A stretch of DNA of 64,000 nt from Microbacterium hydrocarbonoxydans (GCF_900105205.1 NZ_FNSQ01000005.1:3100001-3164000), one strand, 5' to 3'. Shown: positions 25,949-35,515, counted from the first letter of the stretch. Program-made: numbers and translations. The notes: generated by a model from the letters alone, not told the origin.

Positions 25949-26344
25949 ATGACGGCATTCCAGACCACACATGCGTTCAGCGGCTTCAGCGTCGACGACA
26001 TCGACGCCGCCCGCACCTTCTACGGCGACACCCTCGGCATGGACGTCACCACCAACGCCATGGGCTTCCTCGACATCGCACTGCCCGACGGCGGTTCGAT
26101 CCTCGTCTACGCGAAGCCGAACCACACGCCCGCGAGCTTCACGATCCTGAACTTCCCGGTCGATGATGTCGAGGCGGCAGTGGACGACCTCAACGCGCGC
26201 GGAGTCGTGACGAAGATCTACGACGACTCCGAATTCGCCACCGACGAGAAGGGGATCCTGCGGGGAGGCCCTGATCGCGGGCCGGACATCGCCTGGTTCA
26301 CGGACCCTGCCGGGAACGTGCTGGCGGTCCTCGCCGCGGGCTGA
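25949..26344 (+). CDS. VOC (glyoxalase/bleomycin-resistance fold) protein
   Basis: 131 residues forming one vicinal-oxygen-chelate unit: 'FSGFSVDDIDAARTFYGDTL' opens the fold and 'DIAWFTDPAGNVLAVL' closes it. The closing motif F-x-D-P-x-G-N is the family signature. Metal ligands are not fully clear. Such small proteins range from lactoylglutathione lyases to antibiotic-binding proteins. It converges with the epimerase gene at 26378. Confidence 0.85.
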   Translation: MTAFQTTHAFSGFSVDDIDAARTFYGDTLGMDVTTNAMGFLDIALPDGGSILVYAKPNHTPASFTILNFPVDDVEAAVDDLNARGVVTKIYDDSEFATDEKGILRGGPDRGPDIAWFTDPAGNVLAVLAAG

Positions 26345-26377
26345 GCGCCCCTGGTCGCCACGATCGCCTTCGAGCGT

Positions 26378-27352
26378 TCAGGCGAGGAGGCTCTCGAAGA
26401 GCGCGTTGATCTCGGGATCGACGCGCTGCAGCTCGGGATGCGAGTCGTGCCAGTCGATGATCTCTCGCGCCGCGGTGTGCAGGGGGACGACCGGATTGAA
26501 GTCGGGCACGAGGCGGCGGATCTTCGTGTTGTCGAAGACGACCGAGTGCGCCATGTCGCCGGTGAGTTGACCGGCGTGCTGCGGAGCAGCCTCCTCGATC
26601 GAGGCGCTCGTGGCGTAGCGGATCTTCGGCTCGGAGCCTGCGGCGCGTCCGAGGATCGAGTAGATCTCGTTCCAGGTGTAGACGAAGTCGCTCGTGATCT
26701 GGAAGGTGTCGCCGCACGCCAGCGGATTGCCGAGGAGCCCGGCGAAACCCACCGCGAAGTCGTCGGCATGGGTGAGGGTCCACAGCGAGGTGCCGTCGCC
26801 GTGCACGACGATCTCCTGGCCGCGGCGGATGCGATCGATAGCGGTCCATCCGCCGAAGGCCGGGATCGTCCATCTGTCGTACGTGTGCGAAGGGCGCAGC
26901 ACCGTGACGGGGAAGCCGCGATCGCGGTAGGCGGCTGTCAGCAGGTCCTCACAGGCGATCTTGTCGCGGGAGTACTGCCAGTGCGGATTGCGCAACGGCG
27001 TGGATTCGGTGATCGGCAGGCGAGAGACCGGCTTCTGGTAGGCGGATGCCGAGCTGATGAAGACGTACTGCCCGGTGCGTCCTTCGAAGCGGTCGATGTC
27101 GCGCTGCACCTGCTCAGGCGTGAACGCGATCATGTCTGCCACGACATCGAACTCGCGGCCTGCGAGAGCCGCGTCGACGGCCGCATCATCCGAGATGTCG
27201 GCGGTCAGCACTTCGACGCCCTCGGCGGGCGCCCTGCGCGACTGCCCGCGATTCAGGAGCGTCACCTCCATGCCCCGAGACGCGGCGAGCGCACTCGCCG
27301 CTGAGGAGATGATTCCCGTGCCACCGATGAACAACACCTTCGTCGCAGTCAT
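26378..27352 (-). CDS. NAD-dependent epimerase/dehydratase family protein (extended SDR)
   Basis: 324 residues. 'VLFIGGTGIISSAASALAAS' is the extended-SDR nucleotide motif (GGTGxxS variant), and 'QYSRDKIACEDLL' holds the Y-x-x-x-K catalytic pair. 'LRPSHTYDRW' and 'VVHGDGTSLWTLTHADDFAVG' are the usual substrate and domain-closing segments. The GGTGxIS motif with 'RGQ' after the second strand matches a subgroup often annotated as nucleotide-sugar epimerase or isoflavone-reductase-like. The substrate is unknown. It is monocistronic. Confidence 0.82.
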   Translation of the reverse strand: MTATKVLFIGGTGIISSAASALAASRGMEVTLLNRGQSRRAPAEGVEVLTADISDDAAVDAALAGREFDVVADMIAFTPEQVQRDIDRFEGRTGQYVFISSASAYQKPVSRLPITESTPLRNPHWQYSRDKIACEDLLTAAYRDRGFPVTVLRPSHTYDRWTIPAFGGWTAIDRIRRGQEIVVHGDGTSLWTLTHADDFAVGFAGLLGNPLACGDTFQITSDFVYTWNEIYSILGRAAGSEPKIRYATSASIEEAAPQHAGQLTGDMAHSVVFDNTKIRRLVPDFNPVVPLHTAAREIIDWHDSHPELQRVDPEINALFESLLA

Positions 27353-27523
27353 GTCTCGACTCTATCGATCGGGTCCGACACCGGGCGGGGAGCCGCGAGA
27401 GGGGGAGGCTAGCGACCCGTGTCAAGGCCACGGAGGATGTCGCAGGTGCGAGGTAGCCTGGCGCAGAGCCGGCGATCGTCGCATCCACACCCCGCAGTGC
27501 GCGGATACGAGAAGAGGACCAGC

Positions 27524-30124
27524 ATGGACGGGACGCCACCGAAGCTCTCCAGTGCGTCGAACGCGATCGTCGTGACCGGCGCACGCGAGCACAACCTGCG
27601 CGACGTGGACGTCGAGATCCCCCGCGACGCGCTCGTCGCCTTCACGGGCGTCTCAGGGTCGGGAAAGAGCTCCCTCGCCTTCGGCACGCTCTACGCCGAA
27701 GCGCAGCGCCGGTACTTCGAGTCCGTGGCGCCCTACGCGAGGCGGCTGATGAGCCAGGTCGACATCCCGGACGTCGACGCGATCGAAGGGCTGCCCCCGG
27801 CAGTCGCCCTCCCCCAGCAGCGAACGGCCGGCAGCGCACGATCCACCGTGGGCAGCGCCACCTCGATCGGCAATGTCGTGCGCATGCTGTTCTCGCGCGT
27901 CGGCTCGTACCCGCCAGGCGCCGCCCCGTTGTTCGCCGAGGACTTCTCCGCGAACACCGTGCAGGGCGCCTGCCCGAAGTGCCATGGCATCGGACAGGTC
28001 TACGACGTGCCTCTTCACCTCATGGTGCCGGACGACTCGCTCACGATCCGCGACCGCGCGCTCGACGCCTGGCCGCGGGCCTGGCACGGCAAGCAGCTCA
28101 TCGACAGCCTGATCTCGCTGGGGTACGACATCGACATCCCGTGGCGGGAGCTCCCTGAGGAGCAGCGCCGATGGGTGCTCTACACCGAGGAGTCGCCGCA
28201 GGTCCCGGTGTTCACCGACCGCCCTCCGGCCCAGGTGCGAAAAGCCGTGGCCGCAGGAATCGAGCCCTCGTACATGAGCACGTTCGTCGGCGTGCGGCAG
28301 TACGTGCTCAACACGTTCGCCAATTCCAAGAGCGCGAAGATGCGGGAGCGCGCGGCGAGCTTCATGATCAGCGTCCGCTGCCCGATGTGCGAGGGGCGTC
28401 GTCTGAAGCCCGAGGCACTCGCGGTGACGTTCGCCGGTCTCGACATCACCCAGATGGCCGCGTTGCCGCTCGCCGACCTCGCCGCGCTCCTGGAGACGGC
28501 GCTGGCCCCCTCCGACGGCGCGCTCTCGGGCGACGCCGAGAAGGCGCTCGCACCCGAGAAGCAGCTCGCCGCAAGACGGCTCGTGAACGAACTGCGCGAT
28601 CGGGTCTCGCCCATCATCGAACTCGGCCTCGGCTATCTCTCGCTGGATCGGTCGACTCCGACCCTGTCGTCGGGGGAACTGCAGCGCATGCGGCTCGCGA
28701 CCCAGGTGCTCTCGCAGCTGTTCGGCGTCATGTTCGTGCTCGACGAGCCGTCTGCGGGGCTCCATCCCGCCGACGGCGAAGCGCTCGTGCGCATTCTCCG
28801 ATCGCTCAGGGATTCAGGCAACACGGTGTTCTTCGTGGAGCATTCGCTCGACGTGATCCGGCACGCGGACTGGATCGTCGACATCGGTCCCGGCGCGGGA
28901 GCCACCGGGGGCACGATCGTCTACTCCGGTCCGATCGACGGCCTGCGGCACGCGGAGGCCTCGCAGACCCGCCGCTACCTCTTCGCCGAGTCCCTGTCCA
29001 CCGACCCGTCGACGACACCTGTGCGCGCCCCTCGCGTGGCCGACAGCCACCTCGAGCTCGTCGACGTCGCTCGCAACAACCTTCGCAGCGTCTCGCTGTC
29101 GATTCCGCTCGGATGCCTCACCGCCGTCACCGGCGTGTCCGGTTCGGGCAAGTCATCGCTGGTCACTCAGGCCCTGCCGGATCTGCTGCGCAGGAGCCTG
29201 TCGAGCGAGGTCGACAGCGAGACCGTCGAGGCCCCGGCACAGCGCAGCGGCGCGACCGCGGATCCGCTCTTCTCCTCACCGACGTCCGAGACGACCGGGC
29301 ACGCCTCGGGCCCGGCCGGACGCGTGCGTCGTGTGGTTCAGGTCAGCCAGAAGCCGATCGGACGCACCTCACGATCCAATGTGGCGACCTACACGGGGCT
29401 CTTCGATCGCGTCCGCGCACTGTTCGCCGCGACGCCGGAGGCCCGCCGCAGGCGGTACGCCGCGAGCCGCTTCTCCTTCAATCTGCCGAGCGGTCGATGC
29501 CCGACGTGCAAGGGAGAGGGCACGGTCGAGGTCGAGCTGCTCTTCCTCCCCACCGTCCATGCACCGTGCGGCACCTGCGGCGGCACCCGCTACAACCCGG
29601 ACACGCTGGAGATCGAGCTGCACGGGCATACGATCGCCGACGTCCTCGCGATGAGCGTGCACGACGCCCGCACCCTGTTCGCCGACGATGCGGACGTCGC
29701 CCGTCACCTCGACGCGCTGCTCGACGTGGGACTCGGGTATCTTCCGTTGGGACAGTCGGCCACCGAGCTGTCGGGCGGCGAAGCGCAGCGGGTGAAGCTG
29801 GCATCCGAGCTGCGGCGTGCGCAGCACGGCGACACGCTCTATCTGCTCGACGAGCCCACCTCGGGGCTCCATCCGTCCGACACAGATCGGCTGCTCGTCC
29901 ACCTGCAGCATCTGGTCGATGCCGGCAACACCGTCGTGATGGTCGAGCACGACATGCGCGTGGTCGCGCAGGCCGACTGGGTGATCGACATGGGACCGGG
30001 AGCGGGAGACCTCGGGGGCTCGGTCGTGGCCCAGGGGACTCCGCGGGCGGTCGCCTCGGCGAACGGGAGCACGACGTCGTCGTACCTCGCGGCTGCGATC
30101 GCGTCTCGGGACGCCGGAGCCTGA
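27524..30124 (+). CDS. UvrA-like ABC ATPase lacking the UvrB-binding domain (UvrA2/DrrC type)
   Basis: 866 residues from the ATG at 27524 (AGAGGA upstream). It has two ABC ATPase halves, each with Walker A GVSGSGKSS, signature motifs ('TLSSGELQRMRLA' and 'ELSGGEAQRVKLA') and Walker B followed by DEPS/DEPT. Zinc modules are 'CPKCHG' with 'CPMCEG', and 'CPTCKG' with 'CGTCGG'. After the first Walker A the sequence passes from 'LFSRVGSYP' to the first zinc module within about 35 residues, so the UvrB-binding insert of true UvrA (about 115 residues) is absent. Such paralogues (Deinococcus UvrA2, Streptomyces DrrC) protect against DNA-binding drugs or damage rather than act in standard excision repair. 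Confidence 0.9.
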   Translation: MDGTPPKLSSASNAIVVTGAREHNLRDVDVEIPRDALVAFTGVSGSGKSSLAFGTLYAEAQRRYFESVAPYARRLMSQVDIPDVDAIEGLPPAVALPQQRTAGSARSTVGSATSIGNVVRMLFSRVGSYPPGAAPLFAEDFSANTVQGACPKCHGIGQVYDVPLHLMVPDDSLTIRDRALDAWPRAWHGKQLIDSLISLGYDIDIPWRELPEEQRRWVLYTEESPQVPVFTDRPPAQVRKAVAAGIEPSYMSTFVGVRQYVLNTFANSKSAKMRERAASFMISVRCPMCEGRRLKPEALAVTFAGLDITQMAALPLADLAALLETALAPSDGALSGDAEKALAPEKQLAARRLVNELRDRVSPIIELGLGYLSLDRSTPTLSSGELQRMRLATQVLSQLFGVMFVLDEPSAGLHPADGEALVRILRSLRDSGNTVFFVEHSLDVIRHADWIVDIGPGAGATGGTIVYSGPIDGLRHAEASQTRRYLFAESLSTDPSTTPVRAPRVADSHLELVDVARNNLRSVSLSIPLGCLTAVTGVSGSGKSSLVTQALPDLLRRSLSSEVDSETVEAPAQRSGATADPLFSSPTSETTGHASGPAGRVRRVVQVSQKPIGRTSRSNVATYTGLFDRVRALFAATPEARRRRYAASRFSFNLPSGRCPTCKGEGTVEVELLFLPTVHAPCGTCGGTRYNPDTLEIELHGHTIADVLAMSVHDARTLFADDADVARHLDALLDVGLGYLPLGQSATELSGGEAQRVKLASELRRAQHGDTLYLLDEPTSGLHPSDTDRLLVHLQHLVDAGNTVVMVEHDMRVVAQADWVIDMGPGAGDLGGSVVAQGTPRAVASANGSTTSSYLAAAIASRDAGA

Positions 30125-30220
30125 TCGAACGCCCGTGCGAGAGACCACGCGCGAGACGGACGACGATCCCTGGCGCTGGGTCGGCCGCATGAAAACGGCT
30201 TCTGACCGGGACTCTGTTGC

Positions 30221-30308
30221 GGAGACGAGGGGATTTGAACCCCTGGTCCCCGTGAGGGGACTCCACCTTAGCAGGGTGGTGCACTCGGCCGGACTATGCG
30301 ACGTCTCC
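30221..30308 (-). tRNA. tRNA-Ser (anticodon GCU)
   Basis: The reverse strand folds as an 88-base class II tRNA. It has acceptor arms GGAGACG/CGTCTCC, anticodon stem CCACC/GGTGG with loop CTGCTAA (anticodon GCU), a long variable arm (GTCCCC...GGGGAC) and the T-arm GGTTCAAAT. No CCA is encoded. It reads AGC/AGU codons. Confidence 0.96.
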
Positions 30309-30395
30309 AGGCATCCGGACCGTGAAGAACGGATGCACCCTGCAATCATAACGGGTTCGGAGGGCAGCCACGAATCGGCGATCGCTGCGGAGGGA

Positions 30396-31403
30396 TCAGT
30401 CCCGGGCCGCGCTCGACTCCCGCACGACGAGCTCCGGCTGGAACCGCACCCGGCGGTCGTGCTCCACCCCGTCCAGCTGCTTGAGCAGCAGGTCGACGCC
30501 CGTCCACCCGAGCAGTCGCGCCGGCTGACGCACCGAGCTGAGCGGAACGACGGTCGCCGAGGCGAAGTCGATGTCGTCGTAGCCCACCATGGCGATGTCC
30601 TGCGGCACCCGGATGCCCGAGCCGAAGCTGAACGCCTGGAGCAGCCCGACCGCGAGCAGGTCGTTCGCGGCGAAGACCGCATCCGGACGCGACTCCTGCG
30701 GGCGCGCGGCGATCGCCTCACCGGCGGCGCGGCCCTGCAGCACGGTCAGCGCCGACTGCTCGAAGACCTCCAGGGAGGAGTCCGGATGCTGGGCGACCGC
30801 AGCTCTGACTCCTCGCAGACGATCGGCGACCTGCTGCACCGACGACGGCCCGCCGACGAACGCGAGCCGACGCCGACCGCCTGAGAGCAGGTGCTCGGCG
30901 GCGAGTCGTCCTCCCTCGACGTCGTCGACCGAGACCGAGGGCAGCACGCCCTCCTCGACCTCGCGGTCGACGAGGATCACCGGCATCCCTCCGGCGGCGA
31001 AGCGGTGCACGGCGGCGAGGTCGTCCGAGGCCGGGGTGAGCAGCACGCCGTTGACCCGCTGCTCCTGGAACAGCTCGAGGTGGGCGACCTGGCGCTCGTC
31101 GCGCTCGTCGCTGTTGCCGAGCAGCACGGTCATGCCGGCATCCGCGGCTCTGTCCTCCGCGCCGCGCACCACCTCGGCGAAGAACGGGTTGCCGATGTCT
31201 GGAACCACGAGACCGATGCTGCGACTCCGACCCGCGCGCAGCTGCCTGGCCGCATCGTTGCGCACGAAGCCCAGCTCCTGGATCACGCGCTGCACGCGTT
31301 CGACCGTGCGCGCCGACACCCGCTCGGGTTGATTGAGCACGTTCGAGACGGTGCCGACCGAGACGCCGGCCGCGGCAGCGACGTCCTTCACCCCTACCGC
31401 CAT
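30396..31403 (-). CDS. LacI-family regulator, last gene of the sugar ABC transporter cluster
   Basis: 335 residues. The helix-turn-helix 'VKDVAAAAGVSVGTVSNVLN' and hinge 'FVRNDAARQLRAGRSRSIGL' give a typical LacI DNA-binding head. The core includes 'VVPDIGNPFFAEVVRGAEDR', 'GRRRLAFVGG' and 'VGYDDIDFASATVVPLSSVRQPA'. It follows the transporter genes on the same strand by 45 bp, so it probably regulates them through the GAAACGTTTC site upstream of the binding-protein gene. Its DNA-binding head is very similar to that of the rhamnose regulator at 50716, suggesting recent common origin. Confidence 0.92.
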   Translation of the reverse strand: MAVGVKDVAAAAGVSVGTVSNVLNQPERVSARTVERVQRVIQELGFVRNDAARQLRAGRSRSIGLVVPDIGNPFFAEVVRGAEDRAADAGMTVLLGNSDERDERQVAHLELFQEQRVNGVLLTPASDDLAAVHRFAAGGMPVILVDREVEEGVLPSVSVDDVEGGRLAAEHLLSGGRRRLAFVGGPSSVQQVADRLRGVRAAVAQHPDSSLEVFEQSALTVLQGRAAGEAIAARPQESRPDAVFAANDLLAVGLLQAFSFGSGIRVPQDIAMVGYDDIDFASATVVPLSSVRQPARLLGWTGVDLLLKQLDGVEHDRRVRFQPELVVRESSAARD

Positions 31404-31448
31404 GGCGTGCCTCCGTCCGTCCGCGCTCGTGCGCCAACGACTACCTTC

Positions 31449-32117
31449 TCATCCTGCGTGGTGCACTCCGCGCCTACGACGCGCGGGCACGGCGACGACG
31501 GCGAGCGCCGCGCAGCCGATCCCGGCGATGAACAGCGGTGCGAGAGCCCAGGTCACGACGCCCGTGAAGACGGCTGCGGCCGCGAGGTACGCCGCGCCTG
31601 CGGCATCCGCCCGCACGACCGACGGCACGGCGCGGACCGCGCCGATCCAGCCGAGCGCGGGCGACCAGGCGCCGGCCGCGGCGAGCAGGGCGACGGAGAG
31701 GACGAGCAGACCGGCCCAGCCGACCACGGCGATCGCCTGACCGCCGGGGAGGGCACCGGAGCCGGCGACGAGGACGTCGATCGTCAGCACGGCCGCGATC
31801 ACCGCCGCAGGGACGCCGACGACGAGGGACGACAGGATGCCTGCACGCACGTCCTCCCAGAACAGTCCGGCGCGGGAGTCCTCCGCCGCGACGAAGCGAC
31901 GCAGGTGCCGGATGCCCGCGGCGAGGGCGATCGGCAGGGTCACGACGCCGAGCGCGACGACCGTCATCATCAGTCCGATCGTCAGCACCTCGCCGAAGAG
32001 GCCGAACTTCGCGGTCGCTCCGGGATTCACTCCCGGCTCGACGCCCGAGACGGTGGGACCCGCACCGGAGCGCGCCTCGCGCGTGGCTGCCCGCCGCGCT
32101 CGACGCTCCTCGCTCAT
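31449..32117 (-). CDS. DUF624-like (YesL-type) polytopic membrane protein
   Basis: 222 residues. A basic N-terminal tail leads to 'FGLFGEVLTIGLMMTVVALGVVTLPIALAAGIRHLR', which resembles the first helices of YesL/DUF624 proteins, where a short 'LP-x-x-x-A' helix end precedes a cytoplasmic segment. Further helices follow (about five or six in total). DUF624 proteins are regularly encoded beside sugar ABC permeases, as here, but their role is unknown. It starts 11 bp after the second permease stop, hence is cotranscribed. Confidence 0.7.
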   Translation of the reverse strand: MSEERRARRAATREARSGAGPTVSGVEPGVNPGATAKFGLFGEVLTIGLMMTVVALGVVTLPIALAAGIRHLRRFVAAEDSRAGLFWEDVRAGILSSLVVGVPAAVIAAVLTIDVLVAGSGALPGGQAIAVVGWAGLLVLSVALLAAAGAWSPALGWIGAVRAVPSVVRADAAGAAYLAAAAVFTGVVTWALAPLFIAGIGCAALAVVAVPARRRRGVHHAG

Positions 32118-32128
32118 GACGGACACGG

Positions 32129-33070
32129 TCAGCCCTTCAGTCCCTGCGTCGCGACGCCGTCGACGAGGAAGCGCTGGAAGACGACGAAGAACAGCAGCAC
32201 GGGGACGAGTGCGACGAAGGACGCCGTGACCGTGGCGCCGTAATCCGACGACGAGGTCTGGTCGTTGTAGAGCCGCAGCGCGATCGGCAGCGGGTAGTTC
32301 TCGGGGCTCGTGAGGTAGAGCAGCGGGCCGAGGAAGTCGTTCCACGCCCAGATGAACGAGAAGATCGCGCACGTGATCAACGCCGGCTTGATGAGCGGCA
32401 GGATGATCGACCAGAAGATGCGCAGGTGCCCCGCACCGTCGATGCGCGCCGCCTCGTCCATGTCGCGCGGCATCTGACGGATGAACTGTACGAGCAGGAA
32501 GACGAAGAACGCCTCTGTGGCCAGGAACTTCGGCAGGATCAGCGGGATGAACGTGTCGACCCAGCCGAGCTGATTGAAGATGATGTACTGCGGGATGATC
32601 ACGACGTGGAACGGCAGCAGCAGCGTGCCGATCATGGCCGCGAACAGCACGCCGAGTCCCTTGAACTGCACGCGGGCGAACGCGTATGCGGCGAGCGCCG
32701 AAGAGAGCACAGTGCCGACGACGGCCGAGACCGCGAGGATCAGCGAGTTCAGGAAGAAGCGCCACATCGGCACTCCGGCGATGCCCTCCATGACCTTGCT
32801 GTAGTTGTCGAGAGTCGGCGCCTGAGGCAGCAGACCGGGGTTCTGACCGAACTCGGAGTTCGGCTTGAAAGTCGACAGGAACAGCCACAGCAGCGGGTAG
32901 AGCACGACAGCCGTGAGGACCAGGAGACCGATGAACCAGATGACGGTCTGCCACGTCTTGCGCTTGATGCGGCGACGAGGGGCAGGCGGGCCGACCGGGG
33001 TGGTCTGCTGCGCGGCGAAGACCGGGGTCGACGCGGCGCCGGACGTGGTGGCCTGGTTGGACGTGCTCAT
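32129..33070 (-). CDS. Sugar ABC transporter permease (MalG-type, CUT1)
   Basis: 313 residues with six membrane helices after a cytoplasmic N-terminal tail. The EAA loop 'MDEAARIDGAGHLRIFWSIILPLIKPAL' contacts the ATPase. 'LPFHVVIIPQYIIFNQLGWVDT' and 'WAWNDFLGPLLYLT' are hallmarks of MalG-like permeases. Its start overlaps the stop of the first permease (ATGA). No ATPase gene is in the cluster, as is usual for CUT1 systems that share an MsiK-type ATPase encoded elsewhere. Confidence 0.93.
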   Translation of the reverse strand: MSTSNQATTSGAASTPVFAAQQTTPVGPPAPRRRIKRKTWQTVIWFIGLLVLTAVVLYPLLWLFLSTFKPNSEFGQNPGLLPQAPTLDNYSKVMEGIAGVPMWRFFLNSLILAVSAVVGTVLSSALAAYAFARVQFKGLGVLFAAMIGTLLLPFHVVIIPQYIIFNQLGWVDTFIPLILPKFLATEAFFVFLLVQFIRQMPRDMDEAARIDGAGHLRIFWSIILPLIKPALITCAIFSFIWAWNDFLGPLLYLTSPENYPLPIALRLYNDQTSSSDYGATVTASFVALVPVLLFFVVFQRFLVDGVATQGLKG

Positions 33071-34068
33071 TTGTCGTCTCCCGAGTAGTGCACCCACGAC
33101 CTCTGGGTGCGGAAGAGGATGAAGGCGATGATCGCGACGACGACGAGCAGGACCCACGCGATCGCGGCCGCGTAGCCCATCTGTCCGTCGGAGAACCCTC
33201 GCTTGTACAGGTACACCGTGATGAAGTTCGTCATGCCGGCGGGGCCGCCGGTGCCGTTCGAGATGATGTACGCCGAGGCGAACACCTGGAATGCGCCGAT
33301 CAGACCGAGCAGCAGGTTGAAGAACATCACCGGGGAGAGCATCGGGATCGTCACCGCGCGGAACCGACGGTAGGCGTTCGCGCCGTCCATCTCGGCGGCC
33401 TCGTACAGCTCCTTGGGGATCTGCTTGAGACCCGCGAGGAAGATCACCATCGTGGCTCCGAACTGCCAGACGGCGAGCAGGATCATCATGGGGAGCACGA
33501 GGCTCGGGTTGCCGATCCACCCGCCGAGATCGACGCCGAAGATCTGCAGACCGCTGTCGACCGGACCGTCGGAGGAGAACATGGCCCGCCACACGATGGC
33601 GACCGAGACCGAGCCGCCGATGAGCGACGGCGCGTAGAAGGCGGAGCGGAAGAAGCCGGCGCCCTTGTCTCGGTAGTTCAGGAGCATCGCGACAGCGAGG
33701 GCGGCCGCGAGGGTGATCGGCGTGCCGATGAAGACGTAGACGAGCGTGATCTGCGCCGACTGGATGAAGTTCGGGTCGCTCGTGAAGAGGCGGATGTAGT
33801 TGTCCAGCCCGATCCACTTCGGCGGCTGGAAGATGTTGTACTTCGTGAAGGAGAGGTACAGGGAGTAGATCATCGGCACGGCCGTGAGACCGAAGAAGCC
33901 GATGAGCCACGGCGTGAGGAACGCATAGCCGGTCGCTGTCTCTCGCCGCAGACGCGCGCGCTGGCCCGGCCGTGCGAGTTCGTTCTCGGGGCGGCGGCCG
34001 CTGCGCAGCGCGCGCCCCCGACCGGACTTCTTGCCCGTGACGATCGTCCTGGTCGCCGTCGTGCTCAT
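33067..34068 (-). CDS. Sugar ABC transporter permease (MalF-type, CUT1)
   Basis: 333 residues. A basic tail is followed by 'FLTPWLIGFFGLTAVPMIYSLYLSF', the standard first helix of MalF-like permeases. The EAA loop is 'LYEAAEMDGANAYRRFRAVTIPMLSPVM'. With its partner at 32129 it forms the membrane channel for the lipoprotein encoded 67 bp upstream. The pair resembles transporters for plant-derived oligosaccharides, but the ligand is not evident. Confidence 0.93.
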   Translation of the reverse strand: MSTTATRTIVTGKKSGRGRALRSGRRPENELARPGQRARLRRETATGYAFLTPWLIGFFGLTAVPMIYSLYLSFTKYNIFQPPKWIGLDNYIRLFTSDPNFIQSAQITLVYVFIGTPITLAAALAVAMLLNYRDKGAGFFRSAFYAPSLIGGSVSVAIVWRAMFSSDGPVDSGLQIFGVDLGGWIGNPSLVLPMMILLAVWQFGATMVIFLAGLKQIPKELYEAAEMDGANAYRRFRAVTIPMLSPVMFFNLLLGLIGAFQVFASAYIISNGTGGPAGMTNFITVYLYKRGFSDGQMGYAAAIAWVLLVVVAIIAFILFRTQRSWVHYSGDDK

Positions 34069-34135
34069 GACAGCTCCTTCCGAAGTGGATGGGATGCGGT
34101 GGGCCGGGCGGATGCCGCCCGGCCCACCGAGGGGG

Positions 34136-35431
34136 TCACTGGTTGAGGACGACGTCCATCTCGGAGAAGAACTGCGTCACGGCCTCGTCGACCGTCGTGG
34201 TGCCGAAGTTCAGCTCGGTGCCCAGCACACGGAACTTCTCCTCCAGCGTGCCGTAGCCGACGATCGGGACCGGAGGTGCGTCGCCGAGGCGGTCGGCGAT
34301 GGACTCCTCGTAGTCCTTCACGAGCTGGCTCATCGGGTCGAGCTCGGCGGCGTCGAGAGCGGTCTCGGATGCCGGCAGGCCGCGGTTGGTGCCGAAGATC
34401 TCACCGGACTCCGGCGAGTTCACCAGGAAGTTCACCAGGGTGGCCGCAGCCTCCGGGTGGTCCGTCTTGGCGGAGATGGTGTGCAGCATCGAGGGCTTCA
34501 GGTACAGGTCCTTGGCTCCTTCCTCGGTGACGGGCGGGGCCACGAGGCCGAGCTCGGTGTAGCTCTCGCCGAGGTTGGCGAGGTAGCCGGCGCCGAAGTT
34601 GTCCCAGGTCAGCTCGCTGGCGTTCTGCGCGGCGTCGAACGCGGTGAGCGGGGTGAGCTCCTCGACGACCTGCTGCGGCACGACGACACCGTCGCGGATG
34701 TCATCGCCGGACTCCCAGAACTCCTTGAGGCGCTCCTCGTCGAATCCGGGCTTCCCGTCCTCGTCGAACAGGTTCTTGCCCTCGCTGCGCAGCTGCAGCT
34801 CGAAGTTCTGGATGCGACCGGTCCAGTCGGACCCGCCCCAGAACTCGCCGCCGCCGGCCTCGGTGATCTCACCCATCCACTCGTCGTAGTCCTCCCAGTC
34901 GCCGCCGGCGAACTGCTCGACGCCCGCCGACTCGAGCAGCACCGGGTTGGTGAAAACGCCCCACGCGTTCGTGGAGGTGGTGATGCCGTAGGTGGTGTCG
35001 TCGACCACTCCGATGTCGAGGATGTTCTCCGACAGCGGCTCGGTGTCGATGATCGAGCCGAGGTAGGGCTCGAGGTCGAGCAGCAGCCCGTTCTCGGAGT
35101 ACTGGCGCAGGTACGAGTAGTCGAACTGCATCACGTCGGGCAGACCGCCGCCGGCCGCCTCCGTCTGACGCTTCTCCCAGAACTCCGGGAAGCCGAGGAA
35201 CGTGGCGTTCACCGTGATGTTCGGGTACTCCTCGTTGAACGCCTCGATGGCCTGGTTGTACAGGTCCGCACGGACGTCGTTGCCCCAGAACGCGAGGTCG
35301 AGCGTGACCTTCTCGTCGGGGTCGTAGGTGGGCTCACCCTCGGGGCTGCCGCCGCCGGCGCAGCCGGCGAGTACCAGCGCTGCGCTGGTGGCGACGGCCG
35401 CTGCGGCCGCCAGACGCTTCTTGCTGAACAT
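34136..35431 (-). CDS. Sugar ABC transporter substrate-binding lipoprotein (CUT1)
   Basis: 431 residues. A lipobox (ALVLAGCAGG) places the lipidated cysteine at residue 24. The mature protein has the family-1 solute-binding fold: 'VTLDLAFWGNDVRADLYNQAI' at the start, 'LPDVMQFDYSYLRQY' and the late helix 'HPEAAATLVNFLVNSPE'. It is rich in Asp/Glu and aromatic residues, which stack on sugar rings. First gene of the transporter operon; two LacI-type operator sequences lie within 130 bp upstream. Confidence 0.93.
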   Translation of the reverse strand: MFSKKRLAAAAAVATSAALVLAGCAGGGSPEGEPTYDPDEKVTLDLAFWGNDVRADLYNQAIEAFNEEYPNITVNATFLGFPEFWEKRQTEAAGGGLPDVMQFDYSYLRQYSENGLLLDLEPYLGSIIDTEPLSENILDIGVVDDTTYGITTSTNAWGVFTNPVLLESAGVEQFAGGDWEDYDEWMGEITEAGGGEFWGGSDWTGRIQNFELQLRSEGKNLFDEDGKPGFDEERLKEFWESGDDIRDGVVVPQQVVEELTPLTAFDAAQNASELTWDNFGAGYLANLGESYTELGLVAPPVTEEGAKDLYLKPSMLHTISAKTDHPEAAATLVNFLVNSPESGEIFGTNRGLPASETALDAAELDPMSQLVKDYEESIADRLGDAPPVPIVGYGTLEEKFRVLGTELNFGTTTVDEAVTQFFSEMDVVLNQ

Positions 35432-35515
35432 CGTTGTCCTCTCTGGTGAACGTCCTCGTTCGGCAGGGCCGCGGAACGCCTATGTCCATGTGGTGCGGGT
35501 GCGATCTCCACCGTG

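Noticed and set aside
28171..30192. A 673-codon plus-strand frame inside the UvrA-like gene
   Set aside because: Out-of-frame shadow; the UvrA frame has all ATPase and zinc motifs.
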